A DNA stretch of 64,000 nt from an uncultured Prochlorococcus sp. (GTDB lineage: Bacteria > Cyanobacteriota > Cyanobacteriia > PCC-6307 > Cyanobiaceae): NCBI GenBank assembly GCA_902538515.1, contig CACBFH010000001.1, positions 62,001 through 126,000 on the forward strand, read 5' to 3'. Within the stretch, counting starts at the first letter, position 1, and each line of letters opens with the position of its first letter. Both the position numbers and the translations under genes were made by a program. Of this stretch, positions 52,175 to 63,844 are shown in pieces. The notes below the pieces were generated by a model. It worked only from the letters and a program-made list of their open reading frames with translations. It did no database searches and was not told the origin of the DNA.

Positions 52175-52906
52175 TTGATGAATAACAGATTTAATTCAGA
52201 AGATAAAATAATATTGGCAATTGATGGATTAGATTTAAGTCAAGCAAAATTACTTTTGGATAAATGTCCTGATATTAAGTGGGTGAAAGTTGGTTTAGAG
52301 CTTTTTGTTAGGGAAGGTCCAAGAGTTATTGAAATATTAAAAGGTTTAAATAAAAAAATTTTTTTAGATTTAAAATTTCATGATATTCCAAATACCATGC
52401 GTGCAGCATGTTTACAAGTTTCAAAATTAGGGGTTGATATAATTTCCATTCATGCTTCAGCAGGTTTAAAAGCTCTTAAAGATTCGAAAAAAGCATCTTT
52501 AGAAGGAGCCACCTCAGTCAGTGTGAAACCTCCATTGGTTGTAGGAATAACTGTTTTAACAAGCTTTTCTCTTAAAGATTTTCAAACTGATCTTGATAGA
52601 AATAATTCAATTGAAGAAAATGTATTGAGACTTGCAAAGTTGTCTTTTGATGCCGGATTAGATGGATGTGTTTGTTCCCCTTGGGAGGTAAATATGTTGA
52701 GATCTATTTATAAACATAATTTTGAACTTATTACACCAGGCATCAGATTAAATATTGACAATAAGGATGATCAAAATAGAATCATGACTCCCCATGAAGC
52801 TATAGATAATGGCGCTTCTAAGTTAGTCATTGGCAGATCAATCTCAAAAGCTATAGATCCTAATAAAGCTCTAATAGAAATATTCAAATCTATTGATTCT
52901 GATTAA
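52175..52906 (+). CDS. pyrF: orotidine 5'-phosphate decarboxylase
   Basis: [14 protein letters not shown]. Confidence 0.97.
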   Translation: MMNNRFNSEDKIILAIDGLDLSQAKLLLDKCPDIKWVKVGLELFVREGPRVIEILKGLNKKIFLDLKFHDIPNTMRAACLQVSKLGVDIISIHASAGLKALKDSKKASLEGATSVSVKPPLVVGITVLTSFSLKDFQTDLDRNNSIEENVLRLAKLSFDAGLDGCVCSPWEVNMLRSIYKHNFELITPGIRLNIDNKDDQNRIMTPHEAIDNGASKLVIGRSISKAIDPNKALIEIFKSIDSD

Positions 52907-53483
52907 CTTTGGATTCTTCTCCCTTAAGTAATCTTGTAATGTTTGTTCTATGTTTCCAGATTACTAATAATGCCACAATTAAACTTATAAAAAAGTATGA
53001 GTGCATAAATTTACCTAGGTAAAAAAACATAAAAATAGGAAGTAACATTGCAGCTGAAATACTGGATAAAGAAACAAATTTAGTTTTTGTTATGACTATT
53101 AAAAAAATGCCAAGGGATGCGAGTCCAACTTTCCAAGAAAGAGCTAAAAACATACCTAATCCAGTAGCAACAGCTTTCCCTCCTTTACCTCTAAGCCATA
53201 TTGGCCAAATATGTCCTGAGATAGCGGATATCCCTGCTATTACCTCTATTAAGCCTTGATCTGTGTAATATTGAGCAATTTTAACTGCTAAAAGGCCTTT
53301 CCCAACGTCAATGATAAACACAAAAAGTGCTGGCCATTTCCCTACATTTCTCAAGACATTTGTGGCACCTGTAGATCCAGAACCCATAGCTCTTAGATCT
53401 ATATTTTTGAGATATTTTCCAATTAAAAAACCTGTCGGAAGTGATCCTAAAAGATAACTTGTAAAAATTATTAAGATATTCAT
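52890..53483 (-). CDS. plsY: glycerol-3-phosphate acyltransferase PlsY
   Basis: [36 protein letters not shown]. Confidence 0.96.
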   Translation of the reverse strand: MNILIIFTSYLLGSLPTGFLIGKYLKNIDLRAMGSGSTGATNVLRNVGKWPALFVFIIDVGKGLLAVKIAQYYTDQGLIEVIAGISAISGHIWPIWLRGKGGKAVATGLGMFLALSWKVGLASLGIFLIVITKTKFVSLSSISAAMLLPIFMFFYLGKFMHSYFFISLIVALLVIWKHRTNITRLLKGEESKVNQNQ

Positions 53484-53488
53484 AAACC

Positions 53489-54499
53489 TCAGTTTAGTTC
53501 AAGATCATCGTAAATTTCATTATCTGAACCAGCAAATGCAACCCATAACGGGAATTGAAGTATTGGAATTTCAACAGAGGTTTCTGCTGCATCGATAATA
53601 ATAAATGGCAATTCTTCATTGGCTTCTAATCTATCAGCTCTTTCGATTACACCTTCAGGCCTTTCAAACAGAACAATCCCACTATTAGGTCCAAAGTCAT
53701 CCCTTGTGAGACCAAGTGAATCTTGAAGAATTCTTCTCCATTCACCTAATCGTTCAGGCTGCGAAGCTAAAATAAGAGTCTGAAATTGATCTCCATATAA
53801 TTCGCCAAGAATAGATATTAAGCCAGCTGATAACAAGGCATTTTTTTGTCGAGATCCTCTACTTTCAAGAGAACCTCTTCCGCCCATGTTAAAGAACCAA
53901 TCATCCATAATTTCTATATCTGATGAATCAAGACTCCGTCTTAATTTCCAAGGTTCTGCATAAAAGTCGGGTTGTTCTGTGAAACTTGAAAAGCAACTTT
54001 TTATAATCTTTTCATCTGGCTTAAATGTCTCGGAAAGAGCAGGAACATTAACGACATTATTTATGCTATTGTTTTGCTTTTTCTCATCAAGGGGAGAAGG
54101 CTTTACGATTATTGGTTGTGAAACTAATTCAAGTTTCTCTACGTTTTGTGAAAGATTCTGCAAAGCTCCAGTTAAGTACTCTTGAAAACCTTTAACTCTT
54201 TTAGCAATATTATCCGACTGTCCTTTAAAATTTGTCTCAATATCTTTTTCTATTTCATTTTTTTTTGTTTCTAAATCTTTTATCTCTTTAACTAAAGAGT
54301 CTTTTTTTGACAAGAGATCTCTAAAAATTTCATTAGAAATTTCATCAAAAGATTTAGTTGATTTATCGTTTCTCGGTGTAATTTTTTTATTTTGAGTTGT
54401 ATTTTTCTTACTAATTTGTTTGGTTTTATCATCTGAAATTGACTTATCTATTTTTAATTCCTTTTCAGGATTATTGTCGGAAATTTCTGTATTGGTCAT
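53489..54499 (-). CDS. DUF3086 domain protein (cyanobacterial)
   Basis: 336 aa, coiled-coil N-terminus, C-terminal conserved domain. Confidence 0.7.
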   Translation of the reverse strand: MTNTEISDNNPEKELKIDKSISDDKTKQISKKNTTQNKKITPRNDKSTKSFDEISNEIFRDLLSKKDSLVKEIKDLETKKNEIEKDIETNFKGQSDNIAKRVKGFQEYLTGALQNLSQNVEKLELVSQPIIVKPSPLDEKKQNNSINNVVNVPALSETFKPDEKIIKSCFSSFTEQPDFYAEPWKLRRSLDSSDIEIMDDWFFNMGGRGSLESRGSRQKNALLSAGLISILGELYGDQFQTLILASQPERLGEWRRILQDSLGLTRDDFGPNSGIVLFERPEGVIERADRLEANEELPFIIIDAAETSVEIPILQFPLWVAFAGSDNEIYDDLELN

Positions 54500-54534
54500 T
54501 TAAATAATTTTGATGATTAGGCAAAGTCTGAATT

Positions 54535-54951
54535 TTAAGAATTTTTAATTTCCAGGGAGTCAACTTTTTTTATGAGCTCATCTTTTAATTGCTTTGGATT
54601 AAATAAAATTGGTAATAAATGAGGACTGGACTTTTCTCTAAAATAAAAAATACCCGGGATTATAGGGAAAAAGAATTTCCATGATATCCAGTTTTTAAAT
54701 GGAAAAGTTCTAATCTCTTTCCCTAATTGTAAAACGATAAAATCATCATTTGTTATTTTTATTCTTAAGGTGAATGACTGAAGTAATAAAAAAAAGCTAA
54801 AAGAAGCAAAAACTATTGTTGGCAAAGAACCAATATTCAAAAACAAAAGCATAAAACTTAAAACTGTTAGAATGATTGGCAACTGAAATGAGGGAGATAT
54901 TATTACTGGTTCCTCTTTTTTTGATTTAGTATTAAACATAAAATCATCCAA
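54535..54951 (-). CDS. DUF3119 family membrane protein
   Basis: 138 aa, two TM then conserved WISWKFFFPIIPGIFYFRE. Confidence 0.7.
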   Translation of the reverse strand: MDDFMFNTKSKKEEPVIISPSFQLPIILTVLSFMLLFLNIGSLPTIVFASFSFFLLLQSFTLRIKITNDDFIVLQLGKEIRTFPFKNWISWKFFFPIIPGIFYFREKSSPHLLPILFNPKQLKDELIKKVDSLEIKNS

Positions 54952-55699
54952 ATAAAATTTGCGTTAGTAATACATCCATTAAAGATACAGTAACGAGAGT
55001 CATTACAACTGCACCTGTTGTACTTGTCCCAACTTCTTTTGGACCTCCTTTAGTTGTAAGTCCATATCCACAAGCAATTATTGAAATAAGTAATCCGAAC
55101 ACTACAGATTTTATTAACATTGAAGTTAAGTCTGCACTGGTTAAACTTACATTACCTGATCTTACAGATGTCCAAAAAACTATGGGAGGAACTTTATAAA
55201 AAATTGTGCTCCAAATTTGTCCACTCCATAAAGCTACAGCTAAAAACAAAAGACACTGTATTGGAGACATTATTACCATCGATAGTAACCTTGGGACTAC
55301 CAAATATTGGACTGGTTCAGTCCTTAACATGGTTATTGCCTCTATTTGTTCTGTAACTTTCATAGTGCCCAGTTGAGCAGCATAGGCAGTGGCAACCTTT
55401 CCAGTCATTAAAGTAGCAGTTAGAAGAGGAGCCATTTCTCTCGCCATGCCTACTGCTAATAATCCTCCAATTTCACTTGAGACCCCCATACTTGTAAGTT
55501 GTGATGCAACTTGAATATTAAAAACTGTACCTGCGGCAATTCCTGTAATTAATACGATTAATAAACTGCCAGGACCTGACTCCATAAGTTGGTCAAAGAG
55601 ATCATTTTTGGAAATTTTACCCTTAAAGATAAAATTAATTGCTTGCCCGCCAATGACTAGGCTGCTTAGAAGTCTTTTGAAAAAATTAAGGTAATACAT
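54944..55699 (-). CDS. MlaE-type ABC transporter permease
   Basis: MGVSSEIGGLLAVGMAREMAPLLTATLMTGKVATAYAAQLGTMKVTEQIEA. Confidence 0.93.
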   Translation of the reverse strand: MYYLNFFKRLLSSLVIGGQAINFIFKGKISKNDLFDQLMESGPGSLLIVLITGIAAGTVFNIQVASQLTSMGVSSEIGGLLAVGMAREMAPLLTATLMTGKVATAYAAQLGTMKVTEQIEAITMLRTEPVQYLVVPRLLSMVIMSPIQCLLFLAVALWSGQIWSTIFYKVPPIVFWTSVRSGNVSLTSADLTSMLIKSVVFGLLISIIACGYGLTTKGGPKEVGTSTTGAVVMTLVTVSLMDVLLTQILFG

Positions 55700-55708
55700 A
55701 TCTTTATA

Positions 55709-57106
55709 TTAGTTTGTAATTAATTTTCGATCCCATTTTTTCATAATTAAAAGACCAATTATTACCAATATTGAGGGTATAAAACCAATACATAATCTAA
55801 TAGTTAATTGTGCTGAGTAGCATTGTTCAATAATATTTAGACCACCTTTATCAACAAAGCATGATTGATAACCTGATAAATACAATAAAAATCCTAATAA
55901 TTGAACACTAAACGCGATACCTATCTTCTGAATTAGTACCATCCAAGCAGTATATAATCCTGCTGGTTTCTCTGGGTCTTCGTCTATTGCATCAGGAAGC
56001 AGTGACCAAGGGATAAGAAAAGCGGTTGAAGCTCCAATGCCAATAAAACAGATTATGAAAATTAAAAGAATGAACAGAAATATGTTGCTGGTATTAAGGA
56101 ATAAATTATCTCCAACTCCTGAAATTTTTGATAAAGAAGGTAAAAATAAAGCTGCTGTACATGAAATAATCCACAAAATTGCTCCATAGTTTAACGCTGA
56201 AATCCTGTTTAATTTATTTGATACTCTTGTCCATATTTGTAAACCTACTAAAGCGCTAATTTGGAAAGGTATCGGGATCCACTTCGCAATATATGTTGGT
56301 ACATTCAGTACATCTTCGACATAGATTAACGCTACTGTTTGCATTAATTGTAAGGCGCACCAAAGAAGAATATAGAGCGTAATAACTTTTAGAAATTTTT
56401 TATTTCTGAAGATCCTTTTGAATTGAAGTGTTATAGCTTCAACTTTTCCTGAAGGCCTTCTTGCTTTTTTTGCAAATGGAGCTAATCCCCAACAAGAAAT
56501 TAATGTTGCAGCAACTGCAATACATCCGCTTATTTTACCCATTAAAAAATATTCATTATTTGCAGATCCTTCGGAACCTAATACAACTCCAGCAATTATT
56601 AAACCAGTTAGTCCTGCGATTATAGAGCCAGTAAATCTAGATGCGTTTAATCTTGTTCTTATTGCTGTTTTTTCAGAAATTTCAGTAGATAGAGCTGCAA
56701 AAGGAAGATTAATACTTGTATAAGCAGTCATTACGATTATAGAAATTATGGCATAGTAAATAGTCTTGGTTAGCACTGAACCAGTTGGTGTCCACCATAT
56801 CGCAGCTAAAGAGAAACCAAGAGGAACAGATGCTGCTACCATCCAGGGGATTCTAGGCCCCCATCTTGATTTAGTACGATCACTTAACCATCCAATTAAC
56901 GGATCATTTACTGCATCCCATATCTTTATTAACATTAATAATGATCCTGCAATTATTACTGGCAAACCCGCAGAAATAAAGAATTTGAAAAGAAAAAAAC
57001 CAAATTGTGTCGCGACTAAACCTGTGCCCGCATCTCCTAACCCATAAGAGAACATTAATCTTGTTGTTGATCTAGAAATATTTTTTTTCGAGTGTGAATT
57101 TTCCAA
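55709..57106 (-). CDS. MFS transporter, GPH (glycoside-pentoside-hexuronide):cation symporter-like
   Basis: FSYGLGDAGTGLV, IKIWDAVNDPLIGWLSDRTKSRWGPRIPWM. Confidence 0.85.
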   Translation of the reverse strand: MENSHSKKNISRSTTRLMFSYGLGDAGTGLVATQFGFFLFKFFISAGLPVIIAGSLLMLIKIWDAVNDPLIGWLSDRTKSRWGPRIPWMVAASVPLGFSLAAIWWTPTGSVLTKTIYYAIISIIVMTAYTSINLPFAALSTEISEKTAIRTRLNASRFTGSIIAGLTGLIIAGVVLGSEGSANNEYFLMGKISGCIAVAATLISCWGLAPFAKKARRPSGKVEAITLQFKRIFRNKKFLKVITLYILLWCALQLMQTVALIYVEDVLNVPTYIAKWIPIPFQISALVGLQIWTRVSNKLNRISALNYGAILWIISCTAALFLPSLSKISGVGDNLFLNTSNIFLFILLIFIICFIGIGASTAFLIPWSLLPDAIDEDPEKPAGLYTAWMVLIQKIGIAFSVQLLGFLLYLSGYQSCFVDKGGLNIIEQCYSAQLTIRLCIGFIPSILVIIGLLIMKKWDRKLITN

Positions 57107-57167
57107 TCTTTTTACTTTGTTTATTGTTTGATAATGTATTATTGCAATGGTAATTCTATTACTTAAT

Positions 57168-57238
57168 GCGGGCGTGGTTTAGTGGTAAAACCTCAGCCTT
57201 CCAAGCTGAAGATGCGGGTTCGATTCCCGCCGCCCGCT
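57168..57238 (+). tRNA. tRNA-Gly(TCC)
   Basis: GCGGGCG...CAGC CTTCCAA GCTG...CGCCCGC cloverleaf. Confidence 0.95.
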
Positions 57239-57239
57239 T

Positions 57240-59273
57240 TTAGAATAAATTATTTTTTGCCACAAATAATTCTTCTGAAATGATTAGTAAAGAGCTTCTA
57301 CTCTTTATTGAAACAGATTTTTCATTAATAGTTAAGGGTTCAAAAATCTCAGACATGCTAGTGTCAATAACTTTTAACCAATTATATTTACATTTCGGCA
57401 AGGGGAAATCGATACTTTGTGAATATGCATTTAAACCTATCCAGACCAGCGGATTAGTAATATCTTTGTTAATACTAAAAGAAACTGTGTGAGACCAACT
57501 ACTCCAGTCAGGGCTATCTAACTTTGTTCCATGCCAATGATATGTTGGAATATTTTTATTGCTTTGATTATTAGGGAAGAATGATGGATTGAAAATGTTT
57601 ATTAGTTTTTTTCGGATTTTTATGACGTATTTAAAATATTCTAATAATTCCAAATCTTGTTGCCCATGTTCCCAATTCATCCAGCCCAATAAATTATTTT
57701 GGCACCAAGAATTATTGTTCCCGCCTTGTGATCTTCCTATCTCATCACCCATAAGTATCATTGGAACACCTTTAGAGATAAGTAAACTAAGAATAAGATT
57801 TTTTTGTTGTCTTTTTCTTAAATCATTGATTAATAAGTTCGTAGTTGGTCCCTCAGTACCATGATTCCAAGAATTGTTATGGTTATCTCCATCTCTATTT
57901 TGTTCTCTATTGGCAAAATTATGCTTTCTATTGAAAGTTACTAAGTCTTTTAGAGTGAATCCATCATGTGAAGTTATAAAATTTATCGACTTTGGAAAAA
58001 TATTATCTTCTTTATAAATAGATGGCGTCCCTTTTATTTTATCGCTCATATTCCAAGCTGTATCTTTATCCCCCTTCCAAAATCTCCTTAAGTCATCTCT
58101 AAAATGTCCATTCCAAGTGAAAGTATTCTTAGATGGGAAATCACCTAATTTATATAAACCGCCACAATCCCATGGCTCACTTATGAACTTGATATCGATA
58201 AGCTCTGGTTCACATTCTATATCTTCAAAAATTGGAGGATTATCGAGTGGCGAGAGATTTTCTCCTCTTGATAGGGCAATTCCTAAATCAAATCTAAAAC
58301 CATCTACTCCAAATTCACTCGCCCAACACTTTAATGATTCAATTATTAGTTTTCTCACTAATCCTCTGTTTGCTGCAATAGTATTTCCACAACCTGATAC
58401 GTCATGATAATTTTTATCTTTTCCAATAAAGTAATAAAGGTTTTCATCTATACCTTTCCAAGATATTGCAGGTCCTTTGTAATCTCCTTCAGAAGTGTGA
58501 TTGTATACGACATCTAAAATAACTTCAATGTCTGCCTTATGACACTCCTCGACTAATTTTCTAAATTCCTCTCTATTCTTTTCAGCCGATTCATTCGAAA
58601 GGTATTCAAAATGCGGAGTAAACCAATTAATTGGACTATAACCCCAAAAATTCTCTAAACCATTTGGTGCATCAGTTGGATCAAAACAAAAAATTGGAAG
58701 TAATTCTATAGAGGTAATTCCCAGTTCTTTGAGATATGGAATTTTTTTTAAAAATTTCTTGAAACAACTTTCAGTTTTATCAGTTGATTCAGTGAAGGAT
58801 TTGATATGGAGTTCATAAATAATTGTTTCTTCCCAAGAATGTTTAGGTCTTGGAAAATCCTTAAAATTAAATAATTTTCTTTCGCAAACAACGCTTTTAA
58901 GACAAGAATTAGTATTTTCTTGCGTTTTTAATGCATTTTCTCTTTTATAACTTCCCCACCCTGTTATACCCCTTGAACATGGATCAAGTAATACTTTTTT
59001 TTCATAATTATTGTTTATCGCATTATTTTTTTGTTTTACTCTAAAAGCATAAATACAACCTTCATTTAGATTTTTTACCTCTGCATGCCAGTAGGGGCCT
59101 GTATTATGATTCTGATCTAATTTGAATATGCTTTTTGGGGAAATAGAGTCCTCTTTCTCAAACAATAAGATTTCTACATATTCTGCATTTGTGGCTACTA
59201 GGGAAAAATTAACCCCTTGTGAAGTTAGAGAACTTCCTAAGGGAAATGGTTTACCTTTTTTGATATGAGTCAC
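57240..59273 (-). CDS. glgX: glycogen debranching enzyme / isoamylase-like GH13
   Basis: VILDVVYNHTSEG, GFRFDLG, FITSHDGFTL, LMGDEIGRSQGGNNNSW. Confidence 0.88.
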   Translation of the reverse strand: MTHIKKGKPFPLGSSLTSQGVNFSLVATNAEYVEILLFEKEDSISPKSIFKLDQNHNTGPYWHAEVKNLNEGCIYAFRVKQKNNAINNNYEKKVLLDPCSRGITGWGSYKRENALKTQENTNSCLKSVVCERKLFNFKDFPRPKHSWEETIIYELHIKSFTESTDKTESCFKKFLKKIPYLKELGITSIELLPIFCFDPTDAPNGLENFWGYSPINWFTPHFEYLSNESAEKNREEFRKLVEECHKADIEVILDVVYNHTSEGDYKGPAISWKGIDENLYYFIGKDKNYHDVSGCGNTIAANRGLVRKLIIESLKCWASEFGVDGFRFDLGIALSRGENLSPLDNPPIFEDIECEPELIDIKFISEPWDCGGLYKLGDFPSKNTFTWNGHFRDDLRRFWKGDKDTAWNMSDKIKGTPSIYKEDNIFPKSINFITSHDGFTLKDLVTFNRKHNFANREQNRDGDNHNNSWNHGTEGPTTNLLINDLRKRQQKNLILSLLISKGVPMILMGDEIGRSQGGNNNSWCQNNLLGWMNWEHGQQDLELLEYFKYVIKIRKKLINIFNPSFFPNNQSNKNIPTYHWHGTKLDSPDWSSWSHTVSFSINKDITNPLVWIGLNAYSQSIDFPLPKCKYNWLKVIDTSMSEIFEPLTINEKSVSIKSRSSLLIISEELFVAKNNLF

Positions 59274-59896
59274 TTTCTCTTTATCATTGATTAATTAAAT
59301 ATTGAGATAATTTATGCAAATTACTGATATTAGAATAATAGATACAAAATTAAGAAAGAAATTAAAATTTAAGGTTTCACTAATCAACTTTATTAGACTT
59401 TGAGATTATTAACTTCCAATTAATTATAATTTCTTCGTTCATCTGCTAAGTACATAAAACGATTTATAGAGAAAGTTTAATAATTAGAAAACTAGATTTT
59501 TCTTGATTTCAAAATACAATTTGTGTTTTTTCATGTTGTGAGAAGGAAATATATCTGAAAATTAATAAATCATAATAAATAGCTCAAATTCTTAAATTTA
59601 CCCCCCTTTGACATTTTGCCCCTTTGCTAAATGTAGTTAGATTTTTAGTACTAAATCCAGTGATGCCAATGCTTTTTGCTGTTCTCTAAATGAAGAGGCT
59701 ATTTTTTATAAATAAAAAAGCACGGTTATGAAAAATAAATAATGTTGCTAAAAATGTCCTTAAAATTTGTATAAAGCTTTGCGCCGCCGGCATTTTCGGT
59801 TGCCGTATTTGTATTTGCTCCATATGATGTGAAAGTTCAAGGTTTAAAACTGATTTCAATCTTTTTTTTTAACCCTTAGCTTTAATTTAAATTTCA

Positions 59897-60172
59897 ATGA
59901 ACAAAGCTGATTTAGTAAACCTAGTGTCTGCCGCCACAGGGGAAACAAAAACTGTTGTCTCATCAATAGTTGATACGACTATTGAAACCATTGTTGATTC
60001 AGTCGTAGAAGGCAAAAAAGTCTCTATACTAGGATTTGGTTCTTTTGAACCTAGAGATCGTTCTGCAAGACAGGGATTAAACCCTAAGACAGGCGAAAAA
60101 ATAGCAATACCCGCTAAAAGAGTTCCAACATTCTCTGCAGGTAAACTTTTTAAGGATAGAGTTCAAGGGTAA
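59897..60172 (+). CDS. DNA-binding protein HU
   Basis: MNKADLVNLVSAATGETKTVV...GFGSFEPRDRSARQGLNPKTGEKIAIPAKRVPTFSAGK. Confidence 0.97.
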   Translation: MNKADLVNLVSAATGETKTVVSSIVDTTIETIVDSVVEGKKVSILGFGSFEPRDRSARQGLNPKTGEKIAIPAKRVPTFSAGKLFKDRVQG

Positions 60173-60204
60173 TCTTTTAAAACTATTTCTTCCTTTAATA
60201 ACAA

Positions 60205-60230
60205 GGTGCTCTTTTAGGGCATCTTTTTTT
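60205..60230 (+). terminator. Rho-independent terminator of HU gene
   Basis: GGTGCTC TTTTA GGGCATC TTTTTTT. Confidence 0.75.
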
Positions 60231-60305
60231 ATCGCAATAAAATGTAATTAGATAAATGACCAACACTCTTAACAAGGCATCCAAAATTTTAAATCTTAAG
60301 AAGTA

Positions 60306-60617
60306 ATGAAATGTTTAACTATTTTTTTCTTGAAATTTTTGTTGTTATCTAATTTTGTGATGGCTGAAACAATACCAAAAAAATCTAAGATCTTAAAACA
60401 ATCTAGTGATTGTTTTAAAGATTCTCGAACCCAATTATGTAAAGAATTAGTTTCTGAAATTGAGAAACTTCAATTAGTAGTATTTGACCAAAATAGATTC
60501 AAATGTCAATCAAGTTTATTGGGACTGCAAACGGAAATTATTGAAGCTTATTTTTTTAATAATTTCTCAAATGAGAGAATTTCATTAATGATCCCATATG
60601 TGATTAAAAATTGTTAA
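60306..60617 (+). CDS. putative secreted protein with four cysteines after the signal peptide
   Basis: 103 aa, N-terminal hydrophobic signal-like segment. Confidence 0.55.
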   Translation: MKCLTIFFLKFLLLSNFVMAETIPKKSKILKQSSDCFKDSRTQLCKELVSEIEKLQLVVFDQNRFKCQSSLLGLQTEIIEAYFFNNFSNERISLMIPYVIKNC

Positions 60618-60672
60618 TTATTAAAATAATTTATTTTTTTGGAATATTATAAATTTTGTTATTTAATTTGTA

Positions 60673-60915
60673 ATGGTAAAAGGTTTTTCTGATAATGAAG
60701 TTAAGAAAAATACTCAAAATACTCAAATAAAAGAAAAAAAAGGCTTAGCTGGTTTTCTTAAAGGCAAGAAATTTACTTACACTTTGCCAGGTAAAAAACA
60801 AATAAATATTTTTGGATCAATAGTAATAGGTTTAAATATGATTTTAGTATTGCTAGTCATCCTGTATTTAAAGAATCAAGCATTTCACGACTTTGTATTT
60901 AATGTTGGTCGTTAG
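60673..60915 (+). CDS. hypothetical single-TM protein
   Basis: 80 aa ORF. Confidence 0.6.
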   Translation: MVKGFSDNEVKKNTQNTQIKEKKGLAGFLKGKKFTYTLPGKKQINIFGSIVIGLNMILVLLVILYLKNQAFHDFVFNVGR

Positions 60916-60973
60916 CAATATTTTTAAATCGAAAAATTTTATTAGATGATATATTTAAATTTTAGAATATCTC

Positions 60974-61231
60974 ATGAAGGTAGTTAATTTAGTTTCTCAA
61001 GTATTTTTTTTGTTAATAACTTTTCTATTTTTGATATATTTTCTAACAGGTTATGACTCTGCTTTTGAGGCAGATCAAAATTGTCATTCATATCTTTCAA
61101 GTTACGATAACCCATCTGGAAATTATGGTTGTGATCATGATACTGAGACACATCAGTGGATACTTTACGAGTCCAATGAAAGTAAAGAACCAGCAAAAAT
61201 TATTAAGAAATTTAGGTACAAGTTTTTATAA
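60974..61231 (+). CDS. hypothetical single-TM protein with two extracytoplasmic Cys
   Basis: 85 aa ORF. Confidence 0.55.
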   Translation: MKVVNLVSQVFFLLITFLFLIYFLTGYDSAFEADQNCHSYLSSYDNPSGNYGCDHDTETHQWILYESNESKEPAKIIKKFRYKFL

Positions 61232-61438
61232 ATCAATTTTCTTATAAAAAAACTTTGCAGATATAATAGAAATAATAGCTGTAACGGTGAAAGTAAGATA
61301 TTGATATATGCTTCCTTCTAAGTAAATTTTATTTTTATAAAGAGGATAATCAATCAATGAACCTGATGTTCCCCAAATTATTACCCATAAAGATATGTAT
61401 AGGATTGTTTTGATTGGATTTGATTTTTTTTCTTCCAT
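61226..61438 (-). CDS. hypothetical two-TM protein
   Basis: 70 aa ORF. Confidence 0.5.
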   Translation of the reverse strand: MEEKKSNPIKTILYISLWVIIWGTSGSLIDYPLYKNKIYLEGSIYQYLTFTVTAIISIISAKFFYKKIDL

Positions 61439-61440
61439 TT

Positions 61441-61686
61441 TTAATTGATACCAAAAATTGAGGAAGTTACAGGCCTGCCACTAAAAACCAACTCGGTTAA
61501 TATAAGCATTAAGAATCCGATCATTGCTGCTCTACCATTTACAAGTTCAGCACTGCTATTAAATCCAAAAACATTCTTTACCTCATCTCCCTGATTGTCT
61601 ACCCATTTTGAGTATTCATTATCAGTTGATGATGTATTTGTAAAATCATCATTTTGATTTTCTATTGGAGATCTGTTTTCTTGCAT
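61441..61686 (-). CDS. hli: high light inducible protein (long N-terminus type)
   Basis: FGFNSSAELVNGRAAMIGFLMLILTELVFSGRPV. Confidence 0.88.
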   Translation of the reverse strand: MQENRSPIENQNDDFTNTSSTDNEYSKWVDNQGDEVKNVFGFNSSAELVNGRAAMIGFLMLILTELVFSGRPVTSSIFGIN

Positions 61687-61728
61687 AGAATTTTTAAGAT
61701 TTATTCTAGTAATTTTAAAACTAATTTA

Positions 61729-62757
61729 TTATTCAATTAAACTCGAGATTATAAAAAAAATTAAGACAAAAATTATTATCCATAAAAATTGTAATCTCAA
61801 AATTAATTGACAAATTAATTTGATTTTTTTTTCAGTGCAATTTTCTCCAGTCTCATTAATTATTGGCTTTTCAATAATTTCATTTTTATATTTACTTTTA
61901 CCTCCCAATTTAATATCGGAAATATAGGCAAATATAGCTTCTGAAATCCCAGCATTAGGCGAATCATATTTTTTACCATCAAGATAACTTTTTTTTATGA
62001 TTGATCCATACTCATTAACTTTGGAGCTAATTAAAGGTAACGTGATTAAAACTAATCTTGAAGGAATAAATGTAAAAATATCTTCGATTTTTGCGCTGAA
62101 AAAACCTAAGTATCTAAAATAATCATGTTTGTAACCTATCATTGAATCTAAAGTACTTATGGCTTTATAAGAAAAACCAAGTGATAAAGGCCCTGGCAGA
62201 AAAATTGAAAATTTAATCAAAACAATTCCAATAAAAATCCAAAATAATGGCCCAAATATTCCATCAACAGAATTTTCGGTAAGACTCTCTGTACTTGATC
62301 TCAAAAGATGTTCTAAAGAAGATGAACTTACATCCCTGCTTACTATCCTTTGAACCTTCTCTTTAATAACTCTATTATTTTGGTCATTAATTTCTTCGCG
62401 TTCTATTAGCGCTGCAATTTCTTTAACACTTGAAATAAGTCCCTTAGTCGCAATACAACTTGAAAGTCCAAAAAAAATTAGCAATCCACCAAAAAAATTA
62501 TTTCTTGATTGAAAATAACTGAGTTCTATCAATTTACCTAAACCAAAACTCATTCCAATGATTGATATGGCTACGATTAAACCTCCCCAAAATAAAATTT
62601 TTTTATTTTCTCCAAAATTATTTATGAGATAATTAGATATTTTTTTTATATAAAAACCAATTATTTGAACAGGGTGTATTAAGAATCTTGGATCGCCGAT
62701 CAATAAGTCAAAACCAATCGATCCAAGAAATATTAAAAATAAATTTATTTCAGCCAA
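61729..62757 (-). CDS. cbiB: adenosylcobinamide-phosphate synthase
   Basis: [34 protein letters not shown]. Confidence 0.93.
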   Translation of the reverse strand: MAEINLFLIFLGSIGFDLLIGDPRFLIHPVQIIGFYIKKISNYLINNFGENKKILFWGGLIVAISIIGMSFGLGKLIELSYFQSRNNFFGGLLIFFGLSSCIATKGLISSVKEIAALIEREEINDQNNRVIKEKVQRIVSRDVSSSSLEHLLRSSTESLTENSVDGIFGPLFWIFIGIVLIKFSIFLPGPLSLGFSYKAISTLDSMIGYKHDYFRYLGFFSAKIEDIFTFIPSRLVLITLPLISSKVNEYGSIIKKSYLDGKKYDSPNAGISEAIFAYISDIKLGGKSKYKNEIIEKPIINETGENCTEKKIKLICQLILRLQFLWIIIFVLIFFIISSLIE

Positions 62758-63734
62758 CTGAACATCGAGCGCAAACCTTTACCAACTTTTTCAATTTCAT
62801 GTTTTGAGTTCTCTTCTCTTAATTTTGTCATTAAAGGTTTATTTTTATCGCATTCCTCTACAAAATTCTTAGCGAAAGTTCCATCTTGAATATCTTTTAG
62901 AATTTTTTGCATTTCTTTCTTTGTATCACTATTAATAAGCCTTTTACCGCTTACATAATCTCCATATTCTGCAGTATTTGAAATGGAATCTCTCATTTGA
63001 GATAACCCACCCTTCACCATTAGATCAACAATTAGTTTAACTTCATGTAAACATTCGAAATAAGCAAGTTCTGGTTGATATCCTGCCTCTACAAGAGTTT
63101 CGAAGCCTGATTTAACTAGTTCTGACAATCCTCCGCATAAAACGGCTTGTTCACCAAATAAATCAGTTTCTGTTTCTTCTTTGAAATTTGTTTCAAGTAT
63201 CCCAGCTCGTGTACCTCCAATACCTTTAGCGTAAGCCATCGCAAATGATCTCGCGCTCCCAGAAGAATCCTGCTCAACTGCAAATAATGCAGGAACACCT
63301 TGACCATTCTGATATTCCCAACGAACAGTGTGTCCAGGACCTTTTGGGGCAATCATAACAACGTCCACAAAACTAGGAGGTTTGATAAGCTCAAATCTAA
63401 TATTAAAGCCATGAGCAAAACTTAATATCTTTCCTTCTTTTAAGTTTGGTTCTATTTCTTTAAGGTAAACATCTTTTTGAAACTCATCTGGAAGGAGAAT
63501 CATAATCCAGTCTGCTTTTTCGCAAGCTTCAGTGACACTAAAAACTTGTAGACCATCGCTAATAGCCTTGCTTTCAGACTTACTCCCTTTATATAATCCA
63601 ACAATTACATCCATACCGCTATCTTTAAGGTTTAGGGCATGTGCGTGTCCTTGAGAACCATATCCAATAATTGCTATTGTTTTATTCTTAAGAAGACCTA
63701 GATCTGCATCTGTGTCGTAAAAGAGTTGGGTCAT
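62745..63734 (-). CDS. ilvC: ketol-acid reductoisomerase
   Basis: [31 protein letters not shown]. Confidence 0.97.
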   Translation of the reverse strand: MTQLFYDTDADLGLLKNKTIAIIGYGSQGHAHALNLKDSGMDVIVGLYKGSKSESKAISDGLQVFSVTEACEKADWIMILLPDEFQKDVYLKEIEPNLKEGKILSFAHGFNIRFELIKPPSFVDVVMIAPKGPGHTVRWEYQNGQGVPALFAVEQDSSGSARSFAMAYAKGIGGTRAGILETNFKEETETDLFGEQAVLCGGLSELVKSGFETLVEAGYQPELAYFECLHEVKLIVDLMVKGGLSQMRDSISNTAEYGDYVSGKRLINSDTKKEMQKILKDIQDGTFAKNFVEECDKNKPLMTKLREENSKHEIEKVGKGLRSMFSWLK

Positions 63735-63844
63735 AAGTTTTAGCTTCTTTGCATTTGATAATTAATATCTTAGACATTAAAGGGGTAAATAAACCAAAAG
63801 ATTATTGATTTAAAAAAGAAAATTAAAATATTTATTTAGAAAAT

